A stretch of DNA of 64,000 nt from Thermolongibacillus altinsuensis (GCF_004341205.1 NZ_SLUL01000010.1:35986-99985), one strand, 5' to 3'. Counted from the stretch's first letter, positions 35,152 through 44,040 are shown. Notes: generated from the letters alone by a model not told the origin. Program-made: numbers and translations.

Positions 35152-37701
35152 ATGGATTTTGAACGTGACTACTATTGTTTGATGCCATCGATGCAATTTA
35201 TTTTAGATGAACGCGGATCCATTTTAGACGTCAATCATTTTGGAGCCAAATCCCTCGGCTATACGCAAGACGAATTAATAGGTGCATCGATACTTAAAAC
35301 GGTTTACGAAATGGATCGATCCTACGTTGAACAACAAATGAACAAAGTATTCAACGAATGCGCACATGTCATCCATCAAATTTCATACCGTAAACAAAAA
35401 AAAGATGGTTCGATCATCTGGGTGCAAGAATATCTTCGTTGTATTCATCAAGAGGACGGTCAACAAATTTTACTTATTTCTTGCCAAGATATTTCTAAAC
35501 AAAAACAAACGGAACAGCTTTTGCTTGGCCAAAAGAAAATTTTAGAAATGATTGCCAGAAGAAAAGAAATAAACGAAATATTAAATGAACTTATCATAAC
35601 GATTGAACAAATCAATCCGATGACGATTGGATCCATTTTGGTGCTTGATAAAAAAGAAAATCGCCTTTATCATGCAGCTTCCCCTCATCTGCCTTCTGAG
35701 TACATACAAGCGACAAATGGTATACAAATTGGCGAAAAAGCAGGTTCATGCGGAACAGCAGCCTATCGAAAAGAAATCGTCATCGTATCCGATATTGAAC
35801 ATGATCCTCTTTGGGAGGACTATAAACAGATTGCACTAGCTCACGGACTACGTTCCTGCTGGGCTATTCCTATTTTTTCTTCTACTGAGCAAGTGCTCGG
35901 CACATTCGCCATTTACCACTATAATTCGGTTGCACCAACAAAAGAAGATCTTGAAATCATTGAAACATTCTCATCACTTGCTGGTTTAGCCATTGAACAA
36001 GCACGAATGCGAGAAAAGTTAGAAAAAAATCAGCAGCGTTATCAATCATTATTTAAATATAATCATGATGGCGTCTTCTCTCTTGATTTAGATGGGAAGT
36101 TTTTATCCGTAAACGAAACGGCTGAGAAAATATCTGGTTACAGTCAAACAGAACTAGCACAACTTCATTTCTCGAAACTTGTCGTTCATGAAGATGTAAA
36201 AGTTGCTGAAGATTTATTCGAACAAGCCAAACGCGGCACATCTCAACATGCCCGTATTCGCATTTACAATAAACAGCGAAATTTACTATACTTAAACGTA
36301 ACCACTGTTCCGATTATCGTAAACGGTTTGGTTACAGGTGTTTTTGGCATCGCAAAAAACATTACCGAATCCATTGAAGCCGAACAAAAAATTAAGTATA
36401 TGGCTTATTACGATTCTTTGACAGGGGTCGCCAATCGCCGTTTATTTCAAGAACGAGTACAAGAAACGATTGATAAAGCGAAAATGAAAAAGCAACTTTT
36501 TGCCATTTTATATATTGATTTCGATCGCTTTAAATATATCAATGACTCCCTTGGTCACTCGGCTGGGGATTTATTGTTAAAAAAGGCAGCCAGACGCCTC
36601 AGACGTTGCGTATATACAAACGATACAGTCGCAAGAATGGGTGGAGATGAATTTATTATTTTACTTCCAAACATTTCAACGAAGAAAGATGCAATTGAAA
36701 CGGCCAAACAAATTTTATGCTCATTTCAAAAACCGATTGTTGTCCATGGACATGAGCTATTTTTAACACCAAGCATCGGCATTTCATTTTATCCGGATGA
36801 TGGAGAAGATGCGGAAATTTTAATAAAACACGCCGATTTAGCCATGCTTGAAGCAAAGCAAAGAGGAAAAAACGGTTATTTTGTTTATTGCGATCATCAA
36901 CTTCAACAAATGAGGACAAACATGCAACTACTTAATGATTTACAGAAAGCCATTCAACAGAAAGAACTATTTCTGCTCTATCAACCAATCGTTCAATTGC
37001 CGTCAAAACGAATCGCGGCTGTAGAAGTACTTGTTCGCTGGCATCATCCATCGCTTGGAGCCATACCGCCAAGCACGTTTATTCCATTAGCTGAGGAGTC
37101 AGGATTAATTGTACAGTTGGGCGAGTGGGTTTTAAAAGAAGCTTGTCGCCAAGCAAAACAGTGGCAAAAAGAAGGATTGACACCGATTCGCGTTTGCGTC
37201 AATATCTCCGCACGTGAATTGCAAGATCGCAAATACGCAAAACGGGTCGAAATGATTTTACAAGAAGCAAATTTAGAGGCAAAATGGTTAGAACTTGAAA
37301 TTACAGAACGAATGATGGTTTACAACGAACCAACCATCACCCGAAATTTAAATCTTTTGAAACAGCTCGGTGTTCGCATCGCTGTCGATGATTTTGGAAC
37401 GGGTTGCTCATCGCTTAGTTATTTAAAACAATTGGATATTGACACGTTAAAAATCGATCGTTCGTTTATTCAGGAATGTCCTCATTCCTATTACGAAAAA
37501 GCAATTGTCGATTCCGTTCTTTCGTTAGTTCAACATTTAAACATGAATGTCATTGCTGAAGGAATTGAAGATGAAAAACAATTTGATTATTTAGCGAAAA
37601 ACGGATGCTCAGAAGGACAGGGATATTTCTTCAGCCCTCCTTTGTCCGCTGAACAATTAAAACAAATGTTGCAAAACATGAACGAACCCAGACATGTATA
37701 A
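35152..37701 (+). CDS. PAS-GAF-PAS-GGDEF-EAL cyclic-di-GMP signalling protein
   Basis: 849-residue soluble protein. Order: PAS (~10-125), GAF (~140-290), PAS (~300-410), GGDEF (~420-580) and EAL (~595-840). The diguanylate cyclase motif GGDEF is intact (residues 497-501). The phosphodiesterase motif reads EVL (625-627), an accepted EAL variant, and later catalytic motifs (ITERMM, DDFGTGCSSLSYL, LKIDRSFI, EGIED) are present, so both activities are possible. No membrane anchor: it would sense an intracellular signal (redox, gas or ligand) through PAS/GAF. Start at 35152 has GGGAGG six bases upstream. Confidence 0.93.
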   Translation: MDFERDYYCLMPSMQFILDERGSILDVNHFGAKSLGYTQDELIGASILKTVYEMDRSYVEQQMNKVFNECAHVIHQISYRKQKKDGSIIWVQEYLRCIHQEDGQQILLISCQDISKQKQTEQLLLGQKKILEMIARRKEINEILNELIITIEQINPMTIGSILVLDKKENRLYHAASPHLPSEYIQATNGIQIGEKAGSCGTAAYRKEIVIVSDIEHDPLWEDYKQIALAHGLRSCWAIPIFSSTEQVLGTFAIYHYNSVAPTKEDLEIIETFSSLAGLAIEQARMREKLEKNQQRYQSLFKYNHDGVFSLDLDGKFLSVNETAEKISGYSQTELAQLHFSKLVVHEDVKVAEDLFEQAKRGTSQHARIRIYNKQRNLLYLNVTTVPIIVNGLVTGVFGIAKNITESIEAEQKIKYMAYYDSLTGVANRRLFQERVQETIDKAKMKKQLFAILYIDFDRFKYINDSLGHSAGDLLLKKAARRLRRCVYTNDTVARMGGDEFIILLPNISTKKDAIETAKQILCSFQKPIVVHGHELFLTPSIGISFYPDDGEDAEILIKHADLAMLEAKQRGKNGYFVYCDHQLQQMRTNMQLLNDLQKAIQQKELFLLYQPIVQLPSKRIAAVEVLVRWHHPSLGAIPPSTFIPLAEESGLIVQLGEWVLKEACRQAKQWQKEGLTPIRVCVNISARELQDRKYAKRVEMILQEANLEAKWLELEITERMMVYNEPTITRNLNLLKQLGVRIAVDDFGTGCSSLSYLKQLDIDTLKIDRSFIQECPHSYYEKAIVDSVLSLVQHLNMNVIAEGIEDEKQFDYLAKNGCSEGQGYFFSPPLSAEQLKQMLQNMNEPRHV

Positions 37702-37714
37702 CGTCTGGGTTTTA
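37686..37714 (+). terminator. Terminator of the GGDEF-EAL gene
   Basis: ACCCAGAC/GTCTGGGT hairpin with nine-base loop including the stop codon, followed by TTTT. Confidence 0.8.
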
Positions 37715-37963
37715 CTCATATACGTTTTCATTTTGAATTAAATAGTCAACGTAAATAACAGGGATATCATTTTTTTCGATGGAAGCAACGATCAATCCTA
37801 ACTTGTCACTAAAAATCCCAAATTCACTTTTTTCTTGCTGAAATGCGGATTCACCAAACGATAAAACGGTTTGATAAATTTTCATTTCATCGACTTTTTT
37901 CTGTTTGACGTGCTTTCTTAACTTAATAATGACCTCTTTCCCACCAATCTCGCCACGATACAC
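37712..37963 (-). CDS. Conserved hypothetical protein, 83 aa
   Basis: Small soluble protein. The start is taken as GTG at 37963 (VYRGEIGGKEV), eight bases after AGGGGGAG; the longer frame to 37990 begins before that site. It reads as a mixed alpha/beta fold with a basic patch (KLRKHVKQKKVDE) and an acidic C terminus. Family not recognised. Confidence 0.6.
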   Translation of the reverse strand: MYRGEIGGKEVIIKLRKHVKQKKVDEMKIYQTVLSFGESAFQQEKSEFGIFSDKLGLIVASIEKNDIPVIYVDYLIQNENVYE

Positions 37964-38064
37964 GCAGTTCTCTCCCCCTTCTTTATTCAATTTATTCTAT
38001 TTTTAGTCAAAAAATACGAAAAGTCCTTTAACAAAAAAATTTTTGAAAAAATCACCTCTTCATC

Positions 38065-38093
38065 TTGACTCTTCCTTTAAACTCATGTATAGT
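38065..38093 (+). promoter_or_regulatory. Promoter and long leader of cspD
   Basis: -35 TTGACT (38065-38070), 17-base spacer, -10 TATAGT (38088-38093). The leader of about 120 bases to the ATG at 38221 is typical of cold-shock genes, whose leaders refold with temperature; an inverted element around ATATATC/GAATATA lies within it. Confidence 0.75.
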
Positions 38094-38220
38094 TTAGATA
38101 TCATCTAACTGAATATATCTCCTGCAATTCACCGAGTGATTGCTGTGAAATATATTCCGTTATATGAAAAAATTTTTTTATTAGCCATTAGTGCTAAAGG
38201 TATTAGGAGGATTCAGTATT

Positions 38221-38421
38221 ATGCAAAACGGTAAAGTAAAATGGTTCAACAACGAAAAAGGTTACGGATTCATCGAAGTAGAAGGCGGAGACGATGTATT
38301 CGTTCACTTCACAGCAATCCAAGGTGAAGGGTACAGAACATTAGAAGAAGGTCAAGCAGTTTCTTTCGAAATCGTTCAAGGAAACCGTGGACCACAAGCT
38401 GCTAACGTTGTCAAATTGTAA
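38221..38421 (+). CDS. cspD: Cold-shock protein
   Basis: 66-residue OB-fold RNA chaperone. RNP1 is KGYGFIEV and RNP2 is VFVHFTAI, with the usual [11 protein letters not shown] start and GPQAANV end. AGGAGG precedes the ATG by nine bases. It is followed by a terminator at 38458. Assigned to cspD because ypzA, ypeQ and ypeP follow, as in B. subtilis. Confidence 0.96.
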   Translation: MQNGKVKWFNNEKGYGFIEVEGGDDVFVHFTAIQGEGYRTLEEGQAVSFEIVQGNRGPQAANVVKL

Positions 38422-38457
38422 TCGTTCGAGATTATTCGATATATAAGTTAGCTCGAC

Positions 38458-38488
38458 GAAAAGACCAGTGCCATGCTGGTCTTTTTTT
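38458..38488 (+). terminator. Terminator of cspD
   Basis: AAAGACCAG/CTGGTCTTT with seven-base loop and a T-run. Confidence 0.9.
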
Positions 38489-38554
38489 ATTTGATCAGAA
38501 TTTACATATCTCTTTTTTTAAGCAGGAATACTATCTGTTGAGGAGGTGTAATTT

Positions 38555-38836
38555 GTGACACAAAATCCGAGAAAACCGAATCTCCAGTCAGAAAGCATCT
38601 TTAACGCTGTGACGGAAGTGAATCTCGCTGTGGAATCCGCCAAAAAAATGGTTGGGGCGGCAACAATGAGCCTCGATTCCAATATGCTGAAACACGCGGA
38701 ACAAGCGATTGCGGACGCAAAACAAGCTCTCATGCAGGTAAAAAATCAAACGAAAAATGTAGAAGATTTTGTTTTACAACGCTGTGAAAAAGAGCTGGCT
38801 GATGCAGAGCACCAGCTCATGGAAGCCATGCAATGA
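38555..38836 (+). CDS. ypzA: DUF2564 family protein YpzA
   Basis: 93-residue helical protein with GTG start and a strong GAGGAGGTG site six bases upstream. Sequence is rich in Ala, Gln, Lys and Glu with heptad-like spacing (MLKHAEQAIADAKQALMQVK), suggesting a coiled coil. Position between cspD and ypeQ supports orthology with YpzA. Function unknown. Confidence 0.85.
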   Translation: MTQNPRKPNLQSESIFNAVTEVNLAVESAKKMVGAATMSLDSNMLKHAEQAIADAKQALMQVKNQTKNVEDFVLQRCEKELADAEHQLMEAMQ

Positions 38837-38841
38837 CAACG

Positions 38842-38869
38842 GACCGAACACATTGTTCGGTCAATTTTT
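38842..38869. terminator. Bidirectional terminator ypzA / ypeQ
   Basis: GACCGAACA/TGTTCGGTC followed by AATTTTTATTT, between convergent genes. Confidence 0.8.
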
Positions 38870-39043
38870 ATTTAACATTTTCCCATATTCTTGAATTTTC
38901 TTCCCCACTGTACATTGGTGAATGCAAAACGATTGCGCATACGTTTTGCTATATTCTTTTCGTAGCGCGCTTTTTAGAAAACACCCTTCACAATAGGTGT
39001 CGATGATTTCATTTAAATGGTCAAGAATTTCTTTTCTATTCAT
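38861..39043 (-). CDS. ypeQ: Small zinc-finger-like protein YpeQ
   Basis: 60 residues with two cysteine pairs, CEGC and CIHQC, that could bind one zinc ion. It follows ypeP by six bases and is probably co-transcribed with it, as in B. subtilis. Function unknown. Confidence 0.82.
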   Translation of the reverse strand: MNRKEILDHLNEIIDTYCEGCFLKSALRKEYSKTYAQSFCIHQCTVGKKIQEYGKMLNKN

Positions 39044-39049
39044 CGTGAT

Positions 39050-39715
39050 CTAACGCTCCAATTGTATCGTACTTGCAATGATGATGTCATTAAGTGCTTG
39101 AGTCGCAAGATGGTGTGCTTCGCTATTTTCTTTCCGAGAAATCGGTTCATACGTGGGAATAATACCAAGCTTCTTTAATTTCTTTTCAATTCGATCGAGC
39201 CATCCCCCTTCGTCAGCAAACGCTGGCCACTCCCCTGCTAACTGATTTAAGACAACATGCGAATCTCCACGAAATGTCACTGGAAGATGATGAACACCTA
39301 ACTGTTCAAGTTGTTGTACTAAAAACCAGAATGCCGCATACTCCGCTTCATTATTCGATTGCAACTCTTGTAATTGGGCATTGGCCCGTAAACGAAAAGG
39401 TTGACGGTTTTGTTTATAATAAACAACGGCTCCTACCCCTGCTTTTTTTGTTTGCCGGTCAAATCCTCCATCGAAATAGGCGATAATGTCATGAGGTTCT
39501 GTTTCTAACTCTTTTAATAACTTTATTAATTCTTTTTTCGTCCAAGCGATTCGTCGTTCATCGTAAAATATAATTTCTTTCACCCGTCCTGTTTTTTCAA
39601 AATCCTCTGCTAGGATTAGCGCTTCTTCAGCCGAAACGAAATCAGATGTAAGAACCATTTCCTTTTTCTTCGGTGTCACATATGTCCATTCGATCATGAA
39701 TTTCAATTTTTTCAC
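39050..39715 (-). CDS. ypeP: RNase H-like protein YpeP
   Basis: 221 residues. The C-terminal ~150 residues form an RNase HI fold with acidic catalytic residues in IAYFDGGFD, SNNEAEYAAF and FRGDSHVVLNQL, and a late ENSEAHHLA motif. The N-terminal ~65 residues are a distinct beta-rich domain (LKFMIEWTYVTPKKKEMVLTS read in part) seen in YpeP relatives. All four acidic positions appear present, so activity on RNA-DNA hybrids is possible, though for YpeP of B. subtilis I know of no proven activity. Confidence 0.9.
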   Translation of the reverse strand: MKKLKFMIEWTYVTPKKKEMVLTSDFVSAEEALILAEDFEKTGRVKEIIFYDERRIAWTKKELIKLLKELETEPHDIIAYFDGGFDRQTKKAGVGAVVYYKQNRQPFRLRANAQLQELQSNNEAEYAAFWFLVQQLEQLGVHHLPVTFRGDSHVVLNQLAGEWPAFADEGGWLDRIEKKLKKLGIIPTYEPISRKENSEAHHLATQALNDIIIASTIQLER

Positions 39716-39828
39716 CTTCCGACTTTGTCATTGTTTTTTTATTATACATCTTCATTCAAAAATAATCTCGCGCAATTGAATGAATCGTTGTATAATATCG
39801 TTCGTGCTTTCATTTCTATATAGATTCG

Positions 39829-40029
39829 TTGAGTTTCCGACATATCTCATCATGAATAGAAGACCGCTTTTCTGCCATAGGCGGCAAGATTTTTCTTGCC
39901 GCCTCGGCATGCTCGAAGCATGCCGATTCCGAACGTAAAACGCATGACAGACAAATTCATTTGTCTGATGGCGTTTTCGTTCGGAGAAGTGGCAGAAAAG
40001 CTTGTTTATGTCGGAAAATTAAGCTTATC
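39829..40029 (+). repeat. Structured dispersed repeat, copy B (most complete)
   Basis: 201 bp. Outer stem TTTCCGACATA/TATGTCGGAAA (11 bp perfect), second stem GCTTTTCTGCCA/TGGCAGAAAAGC (12 bp perfect), then three enclosed hairpins: GGCAAGA/TCTTGCC, GGCATGC/GCATGCC, and a long arm CCGAACG...AAAACGC...CAGACAAA / TTTGTCTG...GCGTTTT...CGTTCGG. The whole can fold as a cloverleaf. It ends 26 bases before ypdP and fills most of the gene-free stretch 39716-40055. No ORF of note. Confidence 0.88.
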
Positions 40030-40055
40030 ATATATATGTAAGGAGGAAGCTGTGT

Positions 40056-40736
40056 ATGTTTAATGAAATATTAGGTTTGTTTTCAGCCATTGTCACCTTT
40101 TCGCTTGTATTGCTGATTTACCGCTTGTTCGGGCGTTCAGGTTTATTTGTATGGATCGGTTTTTCAACCGTTGTTGCAAATTTACAAGTCGTGAAAACGG
40201 TAGAACTGTTAGGATTGACAGCTACTCTTGGAAACGTGATGTATGGAACTTCATTTTTAGTCACTGACATTTTGAGCGAAAAATACGGAAAAAAAGAGGC
40301 TCAAAAAGCGGTATGGCTTGGCTTTTTTACGCTGATTTCGTTAACGATTGTGATGCAAATCGCTTTGCTGTTTAAACCTCATGCAACCGATTTTGCCCAA
40401 GAGTCATTAGAAACCATTTTTGGGCTATTACCACGCATCGCACTCGGCAGTTTGCTTGCTTTTATTGTCAGTCAATCGCTCGATGTTCATTTATTCCATT
40501 TTTTAAAACAGAAATTCCCGCACGATTCACAGCTTTGGATTCGCAATAACGGAAGTACAATGGTTAGTCAGTTCGTAGATACGCTCATTTTTACATCGGT
40601 TGCCTTTATCGGTGTATTTCCAATGAATGAATGGTTCCAAATTTTTATTACAACTTATGTATTAAAGTGGATTGTTGCAGCATTAGACACTCCATTTATT
40701 TACATCGCTAAAAAACTCAAACCAAAAGACATGTAA
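40056..40736 (+). CDS. ypdP: Queuosine-precursor transporter (VUT family, YpdP)
   Basis: 226-residue membrane protein with about six helices. The family motifs NLQVVKTVELLG, YGTSFLVTDILSEKYGKKEA and RNNGSTMVSQFVDTLIF are those of the YhhQ/YpdP group, which takes up 7-deazaguanine precursors (preQ0/preQ1). AAGGAGG lies nine bases before the ATG. Immediately upstream is repeat copy B; no preQ1 riboswitch was seen. Position after ypeP matches B. subtilis. Confidence 0.92.
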   Translation: MFNEILGLFSAIVTFSLVLLIYRLFGRSGLFVWIGFSTVVANLQVVKTVELLGLTATLGNVMYGTSFLVTDILSEKYGKKEAQKAVWLGFFTLISLTIVMQIALLFKPHATDFAQESLETIFGLLPRIALGSLLAFIVSQSLDVHLFHFLKQKFPHDSQLWIRNNGSTMVSQFVDTLIFTSVAFIGVFPMNEWFQIFITTYVLKWIVAALDTPFIYIAKKLKPKDM

Positions 40737-40766
40737 TGATTCGAATAGTATGGTAAAATTTTGGTA

Positions 40767-40795
40767 TTAGGTCATCATTCTCAATGATGACCTAA
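40767..40795. other. 13-bp perfect inverted repeat between ypdP and the EamA gene
   Basis: TTAGGTCATCATT/AATGATGACCTAA with a three-base loop. It lacks a T-tract on either side, so it is a poor terminator; it could be an operator or an mRNA-end hairpin. It ends 25 bases before the EamA start. Confidence 0.6.
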
Positions 40796-40820
40796 AATAA
40801 TAAGGATAAGGAGATGAATA

Positions 40821-41732
40821 ATGACGTTACAACAAAAAGCAGATGTTAGTTTACTATTCGTTGCTTTTGTTTGGGGAGCCACATTCGTCGTCGTTCAAAA
40901 CGCAATTGCTTTTTTGCCGCCTCTTTTATTCAACGGCATACGCTTCTTGTTAGCAAGCTTGTTTTTATGGACATGGCTTTTTTTATTTGAACGAAAACGA
41001 AAGGATCGAATCGATCGAGAATTAGTTTTTGCTGGCGTAAAGCTTGGCATATGGCTGTTTGCTGGATATGCGCTACAAACGATCGGCCTTCTTTATACGA
41101 CGTCTTCCAAAGCAGGATTTATTACAGGATTAAGCGTTGTGCTTGTTCCGTTCTTTTCGTTTTTATTGTTAAAACAAAAGCCGAGTATCAATGCCCTACT
41201 TGGTACAGGAGTTGCTGCGGTAGGACTGTATTTTTTAACGATGAACGGAAGCATGTCGATAAATAAAGGAGATTTATTCGTCTTTTTCTGTGCGATTTCG
41301 TTTGCTTTGCATATTGTATTGACAGGAAAATACGCTTCTCGTTATTCAACCTTATCATTAACGACGATCCAAATTCAAACAGTAGCCTTTCTTTGTTTTT
41401 TATTTTCTTTATTTTTAGAAGATTGGAAAACGCTAAGCTACTCTCTATTGCTTCAACTAGAAGTATGGACGGCGCTTATCATCACTGCTCTGTTTGCCAC
41501 AACAGTTGCCTTTTTCATTCAAACAAACTTTCAAAAATACACATCTCCGACACGCGTCGCTCTCATTTTTGCGATGGAGCCTGTTTTTGCTGCGCTGACC
41601 GCCTACATATGGAATGACGAACGATTACACCATATCGCCATCCTTGGTGCTTTTCTTATTTTTCTCGGTATGATTTTATCGGAACTTCCACAAAATGTGC
41701 TCAATAAAAACAAAAGCGCTCGAGGCCTATAA
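40821..41732 (+). CDS. EamA/DMT-family transporter
   Basis: 303 residues with ten hydrophobic helices in two five-helix repeats (drug/metabolite transporter superfamily). The first EamA repeat opens with FVAFVWGATFVVVQNA and the second with GDLFVFFCAISFALHIV; helix 9 contains PTRVALIFAMEPVFAALTAYI, a conserved feature. Probable exporter of an amino acid or metabolite; substrate unknown. AAGGAGATGAAT precedes the ATG. Confidence 0.9.
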   Translation: MTLQQKADVSLLFVAFVWGATFVVVQNAIAFLPPLLFNGIRFLLASLFLWTWLFLFERKRKDRIDRELVFAGVKLGIWLFAGYALQTIGLLYTTSSKAGFITGLSVVLVPFFSFLLLKQKPSINALLGTGVAAVGLYFLTMNGSMSINKGDLFVFFCAISFALHIVLTGKYASRYSTLSLTTIQIQTVAFLCFLFSLFLEDWKTLSYSLLLQLEVWTALIITALFATTVAFFIQTNFQKYTSPTRVALIFAMEPVFAALTAYIWNDERLHHIAILGAFLIFLGMILSELPQNVLNKNKSARGL

Positions 41733-41745
41733 CTTCGAGCGCTTA
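41713..41745. terminator. Bidirectional hairpin at the EamA stop
   Basis: AAGCGCTCGA/TCGAGCGCTT surrounding the EamA stop codon and reaching the stop of the convergent gene. Confidence 0.7.
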
Positions 41746-42024
41746 CTCAATTCCTTTTTTCTTCAAAAATTGAAAAGCCTCTTTCCGATTGGCTACTTTT
41801 TCATCTACAAGTTGTTCCAGTAAAGAAAGATAATAACTCCCGTCAAATTCTTTTTGTATTTTTAGTGTTGTTTCAATGGCAATATTGACAAGCCAGTCGC
41901 TAGCCCCTGTATATTGTTGCCCGAATAAAATAAACTTCACAGCATCTTGACGAAGTCGAAATCCTTTTGACGAAAGAAAGTCGATATATTCCTCAATCGT
42001 TTGATGGTTTTTCACCCCGTGCAC
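41743..42024 (-). CDS. Conserved hypothetical protein, ~93 aa
   Basis: Small helical protein: TIEEYIDFLSSKGFRLRQDAVKFILFGQQ, then TLKIQKEFDGSYYLSLLEQL. A GTG start at 42024 is the outermost choice; a second GTG three codons in (42015) sits at better distance from AGGGAG. It faces the EamA gene. The family is not named with confidence. Confidence 0.68.
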   Translation of the reverse strand: MHGVKNHQTIEEYIDFLSSKGFRLRQDAVKFILFGQQYTGASDWLVNIAIETTLKIQKEFDGSYYLSLLEQLVDEKVANRKEAFQFLKKKGIE

Positions 42025-42161
42025 TCTCCCTTCTTTTTCATCTTATCGCAATGTAAATGCTTTGACTATGAGTCTTTCGCCAGAAAATGAGCGAGAATGT
42101 CGGTTGTTACTCCGAGTAAATTTTTTAAAAAACGGGGGACAATATGCACGGAGGTGAAAAC

Positions 42162-42293
42162 ATGAGCAAAAACAATGGAAGAAATCGCGGAACAAAAGCA
42201 TCAGGTGTGAACCCACAAGGATACGACGCAACCTTTACTCCAAATCCGAAAAGCAGGCTAGAAGAAGCAGCGAAAAAAATAAACACAAAATAA
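42162..42293 (+). CDS. sspL: Small acid-soluble spore protein L-like
   Basis: 43 residues, too short for routine ORF calling. Sequence runs MSKNNGRNRGTKASGVNPQG then ends RLEEAAKKINTK; the GVTPQG-like centre and LEERAKK-NTK-like end match B. subtilis SspL as remembered. GGAGG lies seven bases before the ATG. It should be made in the forespore. A terminator follows at once. Neighbourhood (ypeP-ypdP upstream) agrees. Confidence 0.85.
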   Translation: MSKNNGRNRGTKASGVNPQGYDATFTPNPKSRLEEAAKKINTK

Positions 42294-42297
42294 CAAA

Positions 42298-42352
42298 GAG
42301 GCTGTCTCAAAAGGTCAGTAAAATGACCTTTTGAGAACAGCTCTCTTTTTTC
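42298..42352 (+). terminator. Terminator of sspL
   Basis: Long hairpin GCTGTCTCAAAAGGTCA/TGACCTTTTGAGAACAGC followed by TCTCTTTTTT. Confidence 0.88.
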
Positions 42353-42390
42353 GTTTTCCATCATATGGATTATATTTTTTATCTGAATGG

Positions 42391-44040
42391 AAGAGAACCC
42401 TCCTATGATCGGGTTTTCTTCTTTTTCTTTCGATGTGGATCGATGGTATAGGCCCACTTTTTCAAATTGTGGGCAGCACAAACTAGACCCCATTCCAAGG
42501 TAATTTTTGGGAGGCCTCTCAATGAAAAACGATGAAATTGTTGATTATGCTTGATTTGCCCGAATACCGGCTCTGCTTCTATTTGACGCTTTCGGTACGT
42601 TGCCATCCCTTCTTCGGTGGCCAACCGTTGCCGAATCTCCTGCCGTTGTTTTTGGTTTTGGAGAGAGACAGTGATCGTTTTCGTTTCTTTTCCTTTCGCA
42701 CATTGGGATTGAAATGGACATCCCGCACAAGCCGTACAGCGATACGTACGCTTGATCGATTCATAGCCGTTCTCTGTCTTCTGCTTCCGTTCGTACACAA
42801 ACACCAACCGTTCTCCTTTTGCACAAATCCACTCATCCAACTCCTCATCATACGTCATATGTTCGATTCGACCGATCTCTTTCGCCCACGCTTTCGTTTG
42901 TTCCCGATCCCATGTGTTGTATTTGATCAACGCTGTGATCTTTTGTTTTTCGCAATACGCGTAGTTCTCCTCGCTCCCGTATGCGGAATCAGCGATCACT
43001 CGTTTCGGCAGGGGGCGTCCGTATGCGGCGAACTGCTCCAAATGCGGAATGAAACAGCCTGTGTCTCCGGCACGTTGGTGTACACTAAATCCGGTGATGA
43101 ATTGATCTTCCGTCCCGATTTGCACGTTGTATCCCGGTTTCAACTGCCCATTTTTCATATGATCGTCCTTCATCCGCATAAACGTCGCATCCGGATCCGT
43201 TTTTGAAAAACTATTCCGTTCTCCTAACACTTCTTGGTATTCTTCATATTTCTTTTTACGCGGAAGAAGATCTTGTTCTAATTGACGTTTCGCTTTTTTC
43301 AACGTGCGGTTCTTCGGCTCTTTCTTGAGACGCTCCTCCACTTGTTCGATCACGTCTTCGATCGCTTCCGAGGTGATCGGAGAGGCCTCTAGTTGTTCTT
43401 GAAAATCAAGCCTTTGTTCTGCCTCTTCATCTTCTTTCGTGACCTGTTCAATGGAGGCGACGATTTGTCGGAATTTCTCCTCTAACTTTTGATCGTATCG
43501 TTCCGTCGACTTGCGCCAAACGAACGTGTACTTGTTGGCGTTCGCCTCGATTTTCGTTCCGTCCAGAAAATAATCCTCTAACTTCACCAATCCTTGTTGG
43601 CGAAGCAAATCGACAATGGAAAAAAACATTTCGTAAACAACGTCCTTCATCCGTTCCGACCGAAATCGGTTAATCGTACGAAAATCCGGTGTCTGATGGC
43701 CAGACAACCACATGAAATAAATATTTTCTTTCAATTGTTTGGCGATCTGTCGGGAAGAGTAAATGCGATTGGCATACGCATACAAGATGACTTTTAACAT
43801 CATTTTTGGATGATACGCTGGACGCCCTCCGCCAGGATAGAGGGATACAAGCAGAGCCGGATCCATTTTTTCCACGGCTAGATCCACGATCCGGCAAAGA
43901 TGATGGGTTGGAATCAGAATTTCAAGATCCATTGGCAAAATGAGTTGATCTCGGTTATAATGAATGTACATAAGAAAACCGTCCTTTCTTGGTATGGGGT
44001 TGGGGTAACTCTATGATACCAAAAGAGGAACGGTTTTCTT
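42391..44040 (-). mobile_element. IS1182-family insertion sequence, apparently complete
   Basis: About 1.65 kb. Short imperfect terminal inverted repeats AAGARAACC (42391 onward and 44040 backward on the other strand), each adjoining a hairpin: AAGAGAACCC/GGGTTTTCTT at the left, AAGAAAACCGT/ACGGTTTTCTT at the right. It encodes one full-length transposase and lies between sspL and acnA without breaking a gene. Exact ends and target duplication were not resolved. Confidence 0.85.
42403..43971 (-). CDS. IS1182-family transposase
   Basis: 522 residues, intact DDE transposase. N-terminal DUF772 region (GGGRPAYHPKMMLKVILYAY), first catalytic Asp in LEDYFLDGTKIEANANKYTF, second in RVIADSAYGSEENY, then a zinc-finger-like insertion with four cysteines (YRCTACAGCPFQSQCAKGKE), and the Glu in EAEPVFGQIKHNQQF. 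A continuous frame suggests it may be active. Confidence 0.95.
   Translation of the reverse strand: MYIHYNRDQLILPMDLEILIPTHHLCRIVDLAVEKMDPALLVSLYPGGGRPAYHPKMMLKVILYAYANRIYSSRQIAKQLKENIYFMWLSGHQTPDFRTINRFRSERMKDVVYEMFFSIVDLLRQQGLVKLEDYFLDGTKIEANANKYTFVWRKSTERYDQKLEEKFRQIVASIEQVTKEDEEAEQRLDFQEQLEASPITSEAIEDVIEQVEERLKKEPKNRTLKKAKRQLEQDLLPRKKKYEEYQEVLGERNSFSKTDPDATFMRMKDDHMKNGQLKPGYNVQIGTEDQFITGFSVHQRAGDTGCFIPHLEQFAAYGRPLPKRVIADSAYGSEENYAYCEKQKITALIKYNTWDREQTKAWAKEIGRIEHMTYDEELDEWICAKGERLVFVYERKQKTENGYESIKRTYRCTACAGCPFQSQCAKGKETKTITVSLQNQKQRQEIRQRLATEEGMATYRKRQIEAEPVFGQIKHNQQFHRFSLRGLPKITLEWGLVCAAHNLKKWAYTIDPHRKKKKKTRS

Noticed and set aside
40021..40055. preQ1 riboswitch upstream of ypdP
   Set aside because: Only the end of repeat copy B and the ribosome binding site are present; no preQ1 aptamer pseudoknot sequence was seen.
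42532..43206. 224-residue plus-strand ORF in the IS1182 element
   Set aside because: Antisense to the transposase, composition-driven.
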